Of a stretch of DNA of 64,000 nucleotides, positions 51,873 to 60,438 are shown in pieces (the stretch's first letter is position 1; each line of letters starts with the position of its first letter). The notes under the pieces were generated by a model, which made no database searches, had not been told where the DNA came from, and was given only the letters and a program-made list of their open reading frames with translations. The stretch comes from JBAVEL01 sp049587715. GTDB lineage: Bacteria; Bacteroidota; Ignavibacteria; UBA10030; UBA6906. The DNA lies in assembly GCA_049587715.1 (NCBI GenBank), contig JBAVEL010000120.1, forward strand, positions 1 to 64,000. Direction: 5' to 3'. The translations under genes were made by a program, and so were the position numbers.

Positions 51873-52607
51873 ATGCGCTTACACCAGGTGGTCGCAGTTG
51901 TTACCGGTGGAACCGGTGTCCTCGGATCACGGGTGGTGCACCGGCTCCTGGGGGAGGGTGCGCGCGTCGCCGTTCCCTCCCGCACCGGCCCCCACCCGGG
52001 GGAAGCGGCCTCCGGCAGCCGCCTGTTCTCATCCCGATGCGACCTGAGGAGCGAAACGGAGGTCGAACGCTTCTTCGGAGAGGTCGGGTCCCTCTGGGGA
52101 CCCGTGGGGATTCTGGTGAATGCGGCGGGGGGCTACGCGGGAGGAAGCCCCGTCGTGGATTCCCCCCTGCCTCAATGGAACGGGATGATCCTCACAAACC
52201 TGACATCCTGCTTCCTCTCCTGCCGGGCCGCCCTCCGGATGATGATCCCCCGGGGGGAGGGGTGCATCGTGAACGTGACCGCCCGCACCGCCCTGGAGCC
52301 GCGGGCCCTCCGGGCGGCCTATGCGGCCTCCAAAGCAGGGGTCATCGCCCTGACCCGCAGCATCGCGGAGGAAACACGAGAGACGGACATCTGTGCGGTT
52401 GCCGTGGCGCCGGAAGCGCTCAGGACGGAGGCCAACCGCTCCTGGATGACCCCCAGGGAGTTCGCCCTTGCACCGGACCCCGGGGAAGCGGCAGAGCTCA
52501 TTCTGCTCCTGTGCATGCCCCAGGCGCGGGGACTCAGCGGCAGCATCCTGAACCTGACCGGACGGGGGTACGAACCGCCGGGGACTTCGCCGGAAGCCGT
52601 CGGATGA
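51873..52607 (+). CDS. Short-chain dehydrogenase/reductase family protein with altered active site
   Basis: 244 residues, Rossmann fold. The nucleotide-binding turn is VTGGTGVLGSRVV; NAAGGYAGG and the catalytic pair Tyr150/Lys154 in AAYAASKAGV are present. The position of the catalytic Ser (13 residues before Tyr) is Ala137 in IVNVTARTALEP. Activity may be changed or lost, or Thr136 may substitute. The substrate is unknown. mutS2 follows 46 bases later. Confidence 0.85.
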   Translation: MRLHQVVAVVTGGTGVLGSRVVHRLLGEGARVAVPSRTGPHPGEAASGSRLFSSRCDLRSETEVERFFGEVGSLWGPVGILVNAAGGYAGGSPVVDSPLPQWNGMILTNLTSCFLSCRAALRMMIPRGEGCIVNVTARTALEPRALRAAYAASKAGVIALTRSIAEETRETDICAVAVAPEALRTEANRSWMTPREFALAPDPGEAAELILLLCMPQARGLSGSILNLTGRGYEPPGTSPEAVG

Positions 52608-52653
52608 CAACTCCCGACCTCAGGTCCGGAGCCCGCTCCTTCCCGGAGGCGGA

Positions 52654-55023
52654 GTGAACATCGAAGGCGCCCGCAGGAAGCTGGACTTCGAGAGAGTTCT
52701 TGCATGGATCGTCCAGCAGGCCTCTTCGGACCTCGGGCGCTCCCGTTTGCAGGATCCCCCGTTCTCCGACTCTTCCGCGGCAATCCGCGATGAGCTGGGG
52801 CGCGTGTCGGAGATGAAGCGCCTCCTGGAGGAGGAAGATGCCCTTCCCCTGGCGGGAGCACGGGACATCCGCCGCTCTCTTCACCGCAGCTCCATCCCGG
52901 GCGCCTGCCTCCAGGGGAGGGAGTTCGTCGAGGTTCTCGGCACTCTCAAGGCGGCCCGGGCCGTCCGCTCGTTCCTGGTGCGCCGCAGGGCTTCGCATCC
53001 CGTGCTGGCCGCAATGGCCGAGCCGCTGGCTGCCGACAGGGTGATGGAGTACAACATCGAGCAGGCCGTCGACGAGTCCGGCGGCGTGCGCGATGGGGCC
53101 TCCCGCGAGCTCAGGGAGATCCGGCGATCCCTCAACGAGCGCGCGGCGGCCCTGCGCAGGAAGCTCGAGGGAATACTGAGGAGCGCCTCCACCCTCGGCT
53201 ACAGCCAGGAGGAAATCATCACCACCCGGGAGGGCCGGATGGTGATCCCTGTGAAGGCGGAGTTCAAGCACCAGGTTCCGGGTTTCATCCACAGCGCCTC
53301 TTCCAGCGGGGCCACCGTCTTCATCGAGCCGGCGGAAACCCTGGACCTGAACAACGAAATCCGGAACCTGCACTTCCAGGAGCAGCGGGAGGAGGAACGG
53401 ATCCTCCGGACCCTGACGTCCCAGGTGGCGAAGCTCCGGGAGCCCCTCCTGGCAAGCTGCGAGATCCTCGCGCACCTGGACGCCCTGGCTGCAAAAGCCC
53501 GCTACTCCATGATCGTCCTCGGGACGGAGCCCGTCATCACGGAAGACGGTCCGGTGCGTCTTGTGGATGCCCGCCACCCGGTTCTTCTCATGACGCACGG
53601 GCGGGAAGGAACGGTTCCGCTTTCCCTCGAGATGGGCACAGATTCGGGAACCCTCCTGATCAGCGGGCCGAACGCGGGTGGAAAGAGCGTGGCAATGAAG
53701 TGCGTGGGGCTGCTGGCCCTGATGGCGCAGAGCGGATTCCACGTCCCCGCCGCCGCCGGGACCACGCTCAGGGTGTTCGGAAAAATGTTCGTGGACATCG
53801 GGGACGACCAGTCCGTTGAGAACGACCTGAGCACGTTCAGCTCCCACCTCGCCAATCTCCGCGCGATTGCCGAGGAGGCGGACGAGTGCAGCCTCGTCCT
53901 GATTGACGAGATAGGAGCCGGCACGGACCCCCGGGAGGGGGGGGCCATTGCGGCCGCACTCCTTGAGTTCCTGACACGGCGGGGGGCCCTCACCATCGCC
54001 ACGACACACCACGGGGCCCTGAAGGCCTTCGCGCACCAGACACCGGGGATCCGCAACGCGGCCATGGAATTCGACAGCGCCACCCTTACTCCCACCTACC
54101 GCCTGCGTGTGGGAGTTCCCGGCAGCAGCTATGCCCTGGAAATGGCCTCCCGCCTGGGCCTCCGCGCGGACCTCCTGGAGAGGGCCCGTTCCCTGATGGG
54201 GGACCAGGCGGTCCGCCTGGATTCCCTCATCGGAGAGCTGGAGGCGGCCCGCCACAGCCTCTCGCAGGAGGCGGAGGCACAGGCGGAGGAAAGGGAGAGG
54301 CTGGATGGCCTGACCAGGGAATATGAGAAACGCCTGGAGGCCCATCGGACGGAGGCGAGGGAAATCCGCCGCCGGGCTCTGGATGAAGCGCGGGAGATCC
54401 TGGACGGGGCCCAAGCCGCAATTGAGCGCAGCGTCCGCGCCGTGCGTGAGACCGCCGCCGCAAAGCCGGTGGTGCAGTCAGCCCGTCGGGAGGTGGAGGA
54501 TCTGCGGAGGGCCGTGGACCGCCTCCGGAGGGAGGAGGACGCCGAGGGTGGGCCGGGGCCATCGGCGCCTCCTGTCCCGGGAGAAAAGGTGCGTCTCAAA
54601 TCAGGGGGAGACGCAGGAGAGGTGCTTGAAATCGCACCGGGAGGGGAGACCGCCCTGGTGCTCTTCGGATCCGTCAGGATGAGGGTTCCTCTGGATGACC
54701 TTCTGCCGGGAGGAGAAGTTCCTGCCCCGGGGGTTGCATCATCCGGTGATCTCAGGACGGAGCGCAGGGAATTGCGAACGGAGCTGGACCTGAGGGGGAT
54801 GACGGGAGAGGAGGCACTCCCCCTCATAGACAAGCTCCTGGATGATGCCCTTCTGACGGGCATCAACCGCGTGGATATCATACACGGCAAGGGAACCGGA
54901 GCCCTCCGGAAGAAGGTCTCGGAATACCTTGGCCGCCACCCGCTCGTCCTTTCCTTCCACCTTGCCGAGTGGAACGAGGGAGGAACGGGAGCCACCGTGG
55001 TGGAGCTGAAGGACAGAACATGA
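52654..55023 (+). CDS. mutS2: Endonuclease MutS2
   Basis: 789 residues. The MutS-like core and clamp fill the first half. The ABC-type ATPase has the Walker A motif SGPNAGGKSVAMKC, STFSSHLANLRAI, the Walker B LVLIDEIGAGTDPREGGAIA and TTHHGALKAFA. A long coiled coil is at about 505-640 and a KOW-like segment at about 650-700. The C-terminal Smr nuclease domain (about 705-789) has LDLRGMTGEEALPLIDKLLD, HGKGTGALR and the final GGTGATVVEL. MutS2 suppresses recombination and rescues collided ribosomes. The start is GTG after GGAGGCGGA. Confidence 0.95.
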   Translation: MNIEGARRKLDFERVLAWIVQQASSDLGRSRLQDPPFSDSSAAIRDELGRVSEMKRLLEEEDALPLAGARDIRRSLHRSSIPGACLQGREFVEVLGTLKAARAVRSFLVRRRASHPVLAAMAEPLAADRVMEYNIEQAVDESGGVRDGASRELREIRRSLNERAAALRRKLEGILRSASTLGYSQEEIITTREGRMVIPVKAEFKHQVPGFIHSASSSGATVFIEPAETLDLNNEIRNLHFQEQREEERILRTLTSQVAKLREPLLASCEILAHLDALAAKARYSMIVLGTEPVITEDGPVRLVDARHPVLLMTHGREGTVPLSLEMGTDSGTLLISGPNAGGKSVAMKCVGLLALMAQSGFHVPAAAGTTLRVFGKMFVDIGDDQSVENDLSTFSSHLANLRAIAEEADECSLVLIDEIGAGTDPREGGAIAAALLEFLTRRGALTIATTHHGALKAFAHQTPGIRNAAMEFDSATLTPTYRLRVGVPGSSYALEMASRLGLRADLLERARSLMGDQAVRLDSLIGELEAARHSLSQEAEAQAEERERLDGLTREYEKRLEAHRTEAREIRRRALDEAREILDGAQAAIERSVRAVRETAAAKPVVQSARREVEDLRRAVDRLRREEDAEGGPGPSAPPVPGEKVRLKSGGDAGEVLEIAPGGETALVLFGSVRMRVPLDDLLPGGEVPAPGVASSGDLRTERRELRTELDLRGMTGEEALPLIDKLLDDALLTGINRVDIIHGKGTGALRKKVSEYLGRHPLVLSFHLAEWNEGGTGATVVELKDRT

Positions 55024-55078
55024 GCTGCCCGATCCTCCTCGGGAACCCGGGAACGGGCTTCTGCAATACCGGAGGCAG

Positions 55079-57352
55079 GTGCTCCATTCAGCTTCCGGAT
55101 ATGGGGATAATCACTTGAAGTCAAATGAGGAACCCGCTTTTCTGGAGCCCGAGGTTGAGCCCCGGCTCGCCCTCCGTCACGGATTGACGGAAGAGGAATA
55201 CGAGCGCCTGAAGGCCGTCCTCGGAAGGGTTCCGACATACACGGAGCTGGGGATCTACAGCGTCATGTGGAGCGAGCACTGCAGCTACAAGAACTCCATA
55301 GCCGTGCTGAAGACATTCCCCCGGTCAGGGTCCCGTGTTCTGGTGGAGGCCGGGGAGGAGAACGCCGGTCTGGTGGATATCGGCGATGGCCTGGCGATTG
55401 CGTTCAAGATTGAAAGCCACAATCATCCATCGGCCGTGGAGCCCTACGAGGGGGCTGCCACCGGCGTGGGAGGAATCCTGAGGGACATCTTCACAATGGG
55501 GGCACGCCCTGTGGCAGCGCTGAATTCCCTCCGGTTCGGGGACCTGGTCAGCCCGCACACCCGGTATCTCGTGCGGGAAGTCGTGCGGGGGATAGGCGAT
55601 TACGGGAATTGCTTCGGGGTTCCGACGGTGGGGGGGGAGGTGACATTCGACCCATGCTATGCGGAAAACCCCCTCGTGAACGCCATGGCCGTGGGTGTCG
55701 TCCGCCGGGGGGAGCATGCCCGAGCCGCTGCGGATGGCCCCGGAAACCCCGTCTTTATCGTGGGTTCTTCAACGGGCAGGGACGGCATTCACGGGGCCAC
55801 CTTCGCTTCGGAAGAGATCTCCAGCGAATCGGATTCGAAACGCCCCTCCGTTCAGGTGGGCGACCCGTTCACGGAGAAACTGCTTCTGGAAGCGACCCTC
55901 GAAGTCCTGAAGACGGGGGCGGTCGTGGGGATTCAGGATATGGGTGCGGCGGGCATCACATGCTCCACATCCGAGATGAGTGCGCGGGCGGGGACCGGCA
56001 TGCGGATTGACCTGGACCGTGTTCCCGTGAGGGAGTCGGGGATGACCGCGTATGAGATCATGCTCTCGGAATCCCAGGAGCGGATGCTCCTCGTAGCGCA
56101 GAAAGGGCGGGAGGAGGAGATTCTGCGCGTCTATGCGAAGTGGGATCTCCACGCAGAGAGAATAGGCGAAGTCACTGACTCAGGCCGGCTTGAGGTGCTC
56201 CACCTGGGACGGCTTGTAGCAGATGTTCCCGCCCATTCACTGGTGCTGGGCGGAGGAGCCCCCGTGTACATCCGCGAGGCCGTGGAGCCCGCCTACCTGG
56301 TGCACACCCGGGGGTTCGATGCCGGGAAGATCCCCCTCCCGGCCGACCTGAACGGGTGCCTGCTCCGTCTTCTTGGGGGGCCGAATCTGTGCAGCCGGGA
56401 ATGGGTGTGGGAGCAATATGACGGTATGGTGCGGAACGGGAGCGTGCAGCTGCACGAGGGAGATGCCGCCGTCATCCTTGTTCCTGGAACCCGCAAGGCC
56501 CTGGCTCTTACCACGGACTGCAACGCCCGGTATGTTTACCTCAATCCGAGGAGAGGGGGGGAAATCGCTGTAGCTGAGGCGGCCAGAAACGTTGTCTGCG
56601 TGGGAGCCGAGCCGGTAGCCATTACAAATTGCCTGAACTTCGGCAACCCGTACAAGCCCGAGGTTTTCTGGCAGTTCCGTGAAGCCGTGGCAGGAATGGG
56701 CGAAGCGTGTCGCGTACTCGGGACACCCGTAACCGGCGGGAACGTCAGCTTCTACAACGAAAGCCCGGGGGGCCAGGTGTTTCCCACCCCCGTGGTGGGA
56801 ATGCTGGGGGTCTGCGAAGATGCCGCCAGGACGGTGGGCGCCGGCTTCTCTGTGACGGGTGATGCGATTCTTCAGTTGGGAAAAACCCGTGGGCATTTGG
56901 GGGGAACGGAGTACCTGAGCCTCATCCACGGTATCGTCTCGGGGGATGCACCGCCCGTGGAACTGATGGCTGAGAAACGCCTCCAGCAGGCCTGTCTCAC
57001 GGCAATCCGGCGCGGCCTGGTTCGCTCGGCCCATGACTGCTCGGAGGGGGGTCTCGCAGTCGCCCTGGCGGAATGCTGCATCCTCGGAGAAATCGGCGCC
57101 GTTGTGGCGCACGAGCCCGGCTTCCTGAGGCCCGATGCCTGGCTGTTCGGGGAGGATCAATCCCGCATCCTCATCAGCGCGGCGCCCCGGGACGTGCCTG
57201 CCATCAGGGACATCTGTCAATCCACAGATGTGCCCTTCAGCCAGATTGGACAGGTGGGGGGAGGGGAGCTCAGGATCGGGGCCCTCATACGGCTCGCCCT
57301 CGAGGAAATGGCCCGCTCCCGCAGGGACACCCTTCCGACTTACTTGACATAA
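55079..57352 (+). CDS. purL: Phosphoribosylformylglycinamidine synthase subunit PurL
   Basis: 757 residues, the small PurL type that works with PurS and PurQ (not in the window). It makes FGAM in purine synthesis. YSVMWSEHCSYKNS, AFKIESHNHPSAVEPYEGAA, GGILRDIFTMGARPVA, IQDMGAAGITCSTSEMSARA and the second-half repeats (NCLNFGNPYKPEVFWQF, GNVSFYNES, DCSEGGLAVALAE) are diagnostic. The start is uncertain: GTG 55079 has GGAGG at normal distance, while TTG 55115 would remove 12 non-conserved residues. Confidence 0.95.
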   Translation: MLHSASGYGDNHLKSNEEPAFLEPEVEPRLALRHGLTEEEYERLKAVLGRVPTYTELGIYSVMWSEHCSYKNSIAVLKTFPRSGSRVLVEAGEENAGLVDIGDGLAIAFKIESHNHPSAVEPYEGAATGVGGILRDIFTMGARPVAALNSLRFGDLVSPHTRYLVREVVRGIGDYGNCFGVPTVGGEVTFDPCYAENPLVNAMAVGVVRRGEHARAAADGPGNPVFIVGSSTGRDGIHGATFASEEISSESDSKRPSVQVGDPFTEKLLLEATLEVLKTGAVVGIQDMGAAGITCSTSEMSARAGTGMRIDLDRVPVRESGMTAYEIMLSESQERMLLVAQKGREEEILRVYAKWDLHAERIGEVTDSGRLEVLHLGRLVADVPAHSLVLGGGAPVYIREAVEPAYLVHTRGFDAGKIPLPADLNGCLLRLLGGPNLCSREWVWEQYDGMVRNGSVQLHEGDAAVILVPGTRKALALTTDCNARYVYLNPRRGGEIAVAEAARNVVCVGAEPVAITNCLNFGNPYKPEVFWQFREAVAGMGEACRVLGTPVTGGNVSFYNESPGGQVFPTPVVGMLGVCEDAARTVGAGFSVTGDAILQLGKTRGHLGGTEYLSLIHGIVSGDAPPVELMAEKRLQQACLTAIRRGLVRSAHDCSEGGLAVALAECCILGEIGAVVAHEPGFLRPDAWLFGEDQSRILISAAPRDVPAIRDICQSTDVPFSQIGQVGGGELRIGALIRLALEEMARSRRDTLPTYLT

Positions 57353-57369
57353 TATACATTATACGGCAT

Positions 57370-58287
57370 TCAGGGAGTCCGTCTCCCCGTTCCTCCCAGC
57401 ACCTTCAGAATCCCGGGAACCACCTCCGCCTCCACGGCGGTGGCTCCCAGGGTGAGAATCTCTCCGTCCGCATGCACCCCCACGGGTGTGTCCGTCTCCA
57501 GTTCCATCCGGGCGAATCTGGACAGCACGGTTTTCGGGGACTCCCCATGCCGCCCTCTGATGACCCTGGGCGCGAGAAACAGAATCCCTGCCGGGGAGAT
57601 TTCTCTCACCATGCAGACATCCAGCAATCCGTCCGCCAGCTCCGCCCGGGGAGTCAGGCGGAACCCGCCGCCGGCTCCCTGGCCGTTGCCGACCGCCACA
57701 AGGAGCAGTTTCCCCGTGCTCCAGACCCCGTCCAGACAAACACGGAACTCCCGGGCCCGGTAGTGGACGGCAGTCAGGATGACCGCCGCCGCATACAGCG
57801 CAAGTCCGCGCAACGCCGGGATGCGCCGGATGGCCGAGGCCACCTCCGCGTCGAAACCGATGCCGAGTGAATTCGCAAAGTATCGCGGCTCGCTCGCCAT
57901 TCCGTCCAGATTCCCGACCCGCACCCGTCCCAGATCGATCGTTTGCGTCGCCCCGCCGAGGATGTCTTCCACGGCCGAGGCGGGATCGAACGGTATCCCC
58001 AGGGACCGGGCGAAGTCGTTCCCGGACCCTGCAGGCACGATGCCCAGCGACCTTGCACCGCCGGCCAGGGCATTCACCGCCTCGTGAATCGTCCCGTCCC
58101 CTCCCACACAGATGACGCTCCGGGGCCCCTCCTCCGCCAGGATTCCCCCTACCATCCCGGGGCCCCGGGTGGAGACAGCCCGGAACGGGGCGCCGCGTCC
58201 GGCCAGCAGGCGTTCCACAAGGGCTCCCGTGGTCCGGCCCCGGCCTCTTCCGGCCCGGGGATTCACGATGAGGAGTATGTCATCCAT
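57370..58287 (-). CDS. Diacylglycerol kinase-type lipid kinase (YegS/DgkB family)
   Basis: 305 residues. The N terminus DDILLIVNPRAGRGRG, the nucleotide-binding VICVGGDGTIHEAVNALAG and GIVPAGSGNDFARSLGI are the DAGK catalytic signature. LLLVAVGNGQGAGGGFRLTP and ADGLLDVCMV form the C-terminal beta-sandwich. It phosphorylates a membrane lipid such as diacylglycerol; other lipids are possible. The ATG at 58287 overlaps dapF by 8 bases. Confidence 0.9.
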   Translation of the reverse strand: MDDILLIVNPRAGRGRGRTTGALVERLLAGRGAPFRAVSTRGPGMVGGILAEEGPRSVICVGGDGTIHEAVNALAGGARSLGIVPAGSGNDFARSLGIPFDPASAVEDILGGATQTIDLGRVRVGNLDGMASEPRYFANSLGIGFDAEVASAIRRIPALRGLALYAAAVILTAVHYRAREFRVCLDGVWSTGKLLLVAVGNGQGAGGGFRLTPRAELADGLLDVCMVREISPAGILFLAPRVIRGRHGESPKTVLSRFARMELETDTPVGVHADGEILTLGATAVEAEVVPGILKVLGGTGRRTP

Positions 58288-59131
58288 GGTCGCGGATGAC
58301 GGCATGATCCGCATCATATTCCATGCTCCCCGAGAAGAGCAGGTCGCCCGGACCCTCCAGGAACACATCCCGGACCGCAGAACCTTCCAGGGAGAATTCG
58401 ACTTTCAGGATGCTCCCGCTCCGCACCCGCACCGTCACGGGGCTTGCCACCAGGTTCTTCAGACCCGCCACCACCGCCGCGGCCACCGATCCGGTGCCGC
58501 AGGCCTGGGTCTCCCTTTCCACGCCCCGCTCATAGGTCCGGAGCACCAGCGAGTTCGGACCCGCCACGGATGCGAAATCCACGTTCGTTCCTTCGGGGGA
58601 AAACGCCTCGTGCCGCCGGATCTCCGCTCCCGCGGTCTGCGCATCCAGCCCGTCCAGGTCTTCCAGGAGAACCACGAAGTGAGGAGCCCCCGTATCAATC
58701 CAGCGCCCGGTCCATGCGCCGGACGGGGTGCGCAACGCCACCTCCCGGCCCGGGTCCGGCAGGTTCTTCATGCGCACCCTGATACCCCCCTCCCGGACCT
58801 CCGCCCGGTACCGGTGGCCCAGGGCCTCGAAACTCACCTCGTCGGGGAGCCCCCGGCGCAACCGGCCGTACCGCACCAGGCACCGGGCCCCGTTCCCGCA
58901 CATCCCCCCCGTACTCCCGTCCGCGTTGAAGTAGAGCATCCGGAAGGACGCCCCCCCCGCCGGTTCGTACACGAGGAGTCCGTCCGCCCCGATGCCGAAG
59001 TGGCGTGCGCAGACCGCACGCGCCAGCCCCCCCAGATCCGCGGGCAGCTCCCCCAGAGAACGGTCCACGATGACGAAATCATTCCCGGCGCCCGTTGCTT
59101 TCACAAACCTGATCCTGCGTTTCATGGGCAT
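58280..59131 (-). CDS. dapF: Diaminopimelate epimerase
   Basis: 283 residues. It interconverts LL- and meso-diaminopimelate for lysine and peptidoglycan. The two catalytic Cys are in MCGNGARCLV and QACGTGSVAAA; KATGAGNDFVIVD, FGIGADGLL and GTNVDFA complete the family. The start ATG 59131 follows AGGGGGTGAC; a second ATG lies two codons later. The gene lies directly after the tmRNA terminator with no visible promoter of its own. Confidence 0.95.
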   Translation of the reverse strand: MPMKRRIRFVKATGAGNDFVIVDRSLGELPADLGGLARAVCARHFGIGADGLLVYEPAGGASFRMLYFNADGSTGGMCGNGARCLVRYGRLRRGLPDEVSFEALGHRYRAEVREGGIRVRMKNLPDPGREVALRTPSGAWTGRWIDTGAPHFVVLLEDLDGLDAQTAGAEIRRHEAFSPEGTNVDFASVAGPNSLVLRTYERGVERETQACGTGSVAAAVVAGLKNLVASPVTVRVRSGSILKVEFSLEGSAVRDVFLEGPGDLLFSGSMEYDADHAVIRDHG

Positions 59132-59143
59132 GTCACCCCCTGG

Positions 59144-59178
59144 AAAAGAGGAGGCGCCCCCCGGCGGGAGGGCGCCTC
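59144..59178 (-). terminator. Intrinsic terminator of the tmRNA gene
   Basis: Minus strand: GAGGCGCCC (59178-59170), 10-base loop, GGGCGCCTC (59159-59151), then CTCTTTT. A 9-bp perfect stem with a short T run, 2 bases after the tmRNA 3' end. Confidence 0.82.
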
Positions 59179-59180
59179 AG

Positions 59181-59551
59181 TGGAGATGGCGGGAGTCGAA
59201 CCCGCGTCCGAAGAGAGAACCACCAGGACCACTCCATACATAGTCAGTCTTTCTCGCTTCGCCGCTCCGCCTCCGACTGACAGGCGCCTGGAGCGGTTAC
59301 CCCGATCGTCTCCCGGTTCCCCGGGCTTCGCCGGATGTCATCGGAGGATCCATCCGGTTATCCTGTCTGAAGTCGGCGCCCCGTCGGGACCCGGCAGGCA
59401 GGATCCCGCGGAACGGACCGCCTGGTTAATCAGGCAGCCAGTGCGTAGTTGTAGCTGGCACTTGTTGTTTTCCGCTTTATTAGCGTGCGACGCGGAGAGC
59501 ACGGTATGCAGTCCTGGCCATTCCCATCTCCGTCGAATCCAGGTCATCCCC
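59181..59551 (-). ncRNA. ssrA: Transfer-messenger RNA (tmRNA)
   Basis: 371 bases. The 5' end GGGGATGACCTGGATTCGAC and the 3' end GGGTTCGACTCCCGCCATCTCC form the tRNA-like part. The 7-bp acceptor stem pairs GGGGATG with CATCTCC and keeps the third-pair G-U that specifies alanine charging. The CCA tail is not encoded (CTG follows the discriminator A). The tag reading frame ends A-S-Y-N-Y-A-L-A-A then TGA at 59432-59430. The resume codon upstream cannot be fixed by eye because an alternative in-frame Ala codon is missing. Together with SmpB it rescues stalled ribosomes. Confidence 0.93.
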
Positions 59552-59560
59552 GGATACATC

Positions 59561-59589
59561 ATGGTATTGAATACGACGCTCAGAATCAA
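59561..59589 (-). promoter_or_regulatory. Predicted promoter of ssrA
   Basis: Minus strand: TTGATT (59589-59584), 17-base spacer, TACCAT (59566-59561). The predicted start near 59554 is 3 bases before the mature tmRNA 5' end. The -35 box overlaps the stop codon of the LOG-family gene. Confidence 0.58.
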
Positions 59590-60425
59590 CCCGTCTCCCC
59601 CGTCGGATAGTTCCGGACGAGGGACGATCGGAGGTACTCGAAGGCGCTCCGGGGGTCGTCTTTGAAGGTGAACAGCGCGAGATCGGACCGGGAAACGCAT
59701 CCCCGCCGGATCAGCTCCTCCAGGTTCAGAACGCTCTTCCAGTACTCGCTGCCGTACACCACCACCGCCATCTTCTTCTTGATCTTGCCCGTCTGCAGAA
59801 GCGTCAGAACCTCCAGGAGCTCGTCCATGGTGCCGAACCCCCCCGGCATGATCACAAGGGCCTTGGCCAGATACACAAACCAGAATTTTCTCAGGAAGAA
59901 GTAGTGGAACTCGAACCCCAGGCCGGGCGAGACAAACGGGTTGGAGGCCTGTTCGAAGGGAATGCTGATGTTCAGCCCGATGGTCTTCCCTCCGGCCAGC
60001 CGCGCCCCCCGGTTGGCCGCCTCCATGATGCCGGGCCCTCCTCCGCTGGCCACCACAAACCGGTTGGGGCGCGGGAGCTTCATGGACCACTGCGTGAGCA
60101 GACGGGCAAGCTCCACCGTGTCCTCGTAGTAACGGGACATCTCCGCCTGCATGGCCGCCGCCTCCGCCTCCCGGAGCACTCGGCGCGCCGGACGCCGTAC
60201 GCCCGCCATCTCCTTTTCCGCGCGCCGGAGACGGGCGAGGGCCTCCTTGCGTGGCGTCATCCTCGCCGATCCGAAGAAGACGATGGTGTCGCGCACCCCG
60301 TGGCGCCGGAATCTCCTCTGGGGCTCCAGGAATTCGGCCATCATGCGGATGATGCGGGCTTCGGGCGAGTTCAGGAACTCCAGGTTGTTGTAAGCCTTCT
60401 CCGGCTGCGCAGCTCGTTTCGGCAC
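59586..60425 (-). CDS. LOG-family protein (TIGR00730-like nucleotide phosphoribohydrolase)
   Basis: 279 residues. The core motifs ASGGGPGIMEAANRGA and VIMPGGFGTMDELLEVL are those of LOG/cytokinin-riboside phosphoribohydrolases, often misnamed lysine decarboxylases. DTIVFFGSARMTPR begins the Rossmann core. The N-terminal about 50 residues and a helical insertion (about 65-115, rich in Arg/Glu/Ala) make it a longer LOG type. It releases bases from nucleoside monophosphates; the physiological substrate is unknown. The GTG at 60425 has GGGAGG at good distance. It lies 13 bases behind the winged-helix-like gene. Confidence 0.88.
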   Translation of the reverse strand: MPKRAAQPEKAYNNLEFLNSPEARIIRMMAEFLEPQRRFRRHGVRDTIVFFGSARMTPRKEALARLRRAEKEMAGVRRPARRVLREAEAAAMQAEMSRYYEDTVELARLLTQWSMKLPRPNRFVVASGGGPGIMEAANRGARLAGGKTIGLNISIPFEQASNPFVSPGLGFEFHYFFLRKFWFVYLAKALVIMPGGFGTMDELLEVLTLLQTGKIKKKMAVVVYGSEYWKSVLNLEELIRRGCVSRSDLALFTFKDDPRSAFEYLRSSLVRNYPTGETG

Positions 60426-60438
60426 GGGCACCTCCCTG

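Noticed and set aside
57344..57364. TTGACA and AT-rich stretch at the end of purL
   Set aside because: It looks like a -35 box, but no -10 box follows at 16-18 bases and no plus-strand gene lies downstream. It is probably just the AT-rich convergent gene junction, with a short ATAAT/ATTAT inverted repeat.
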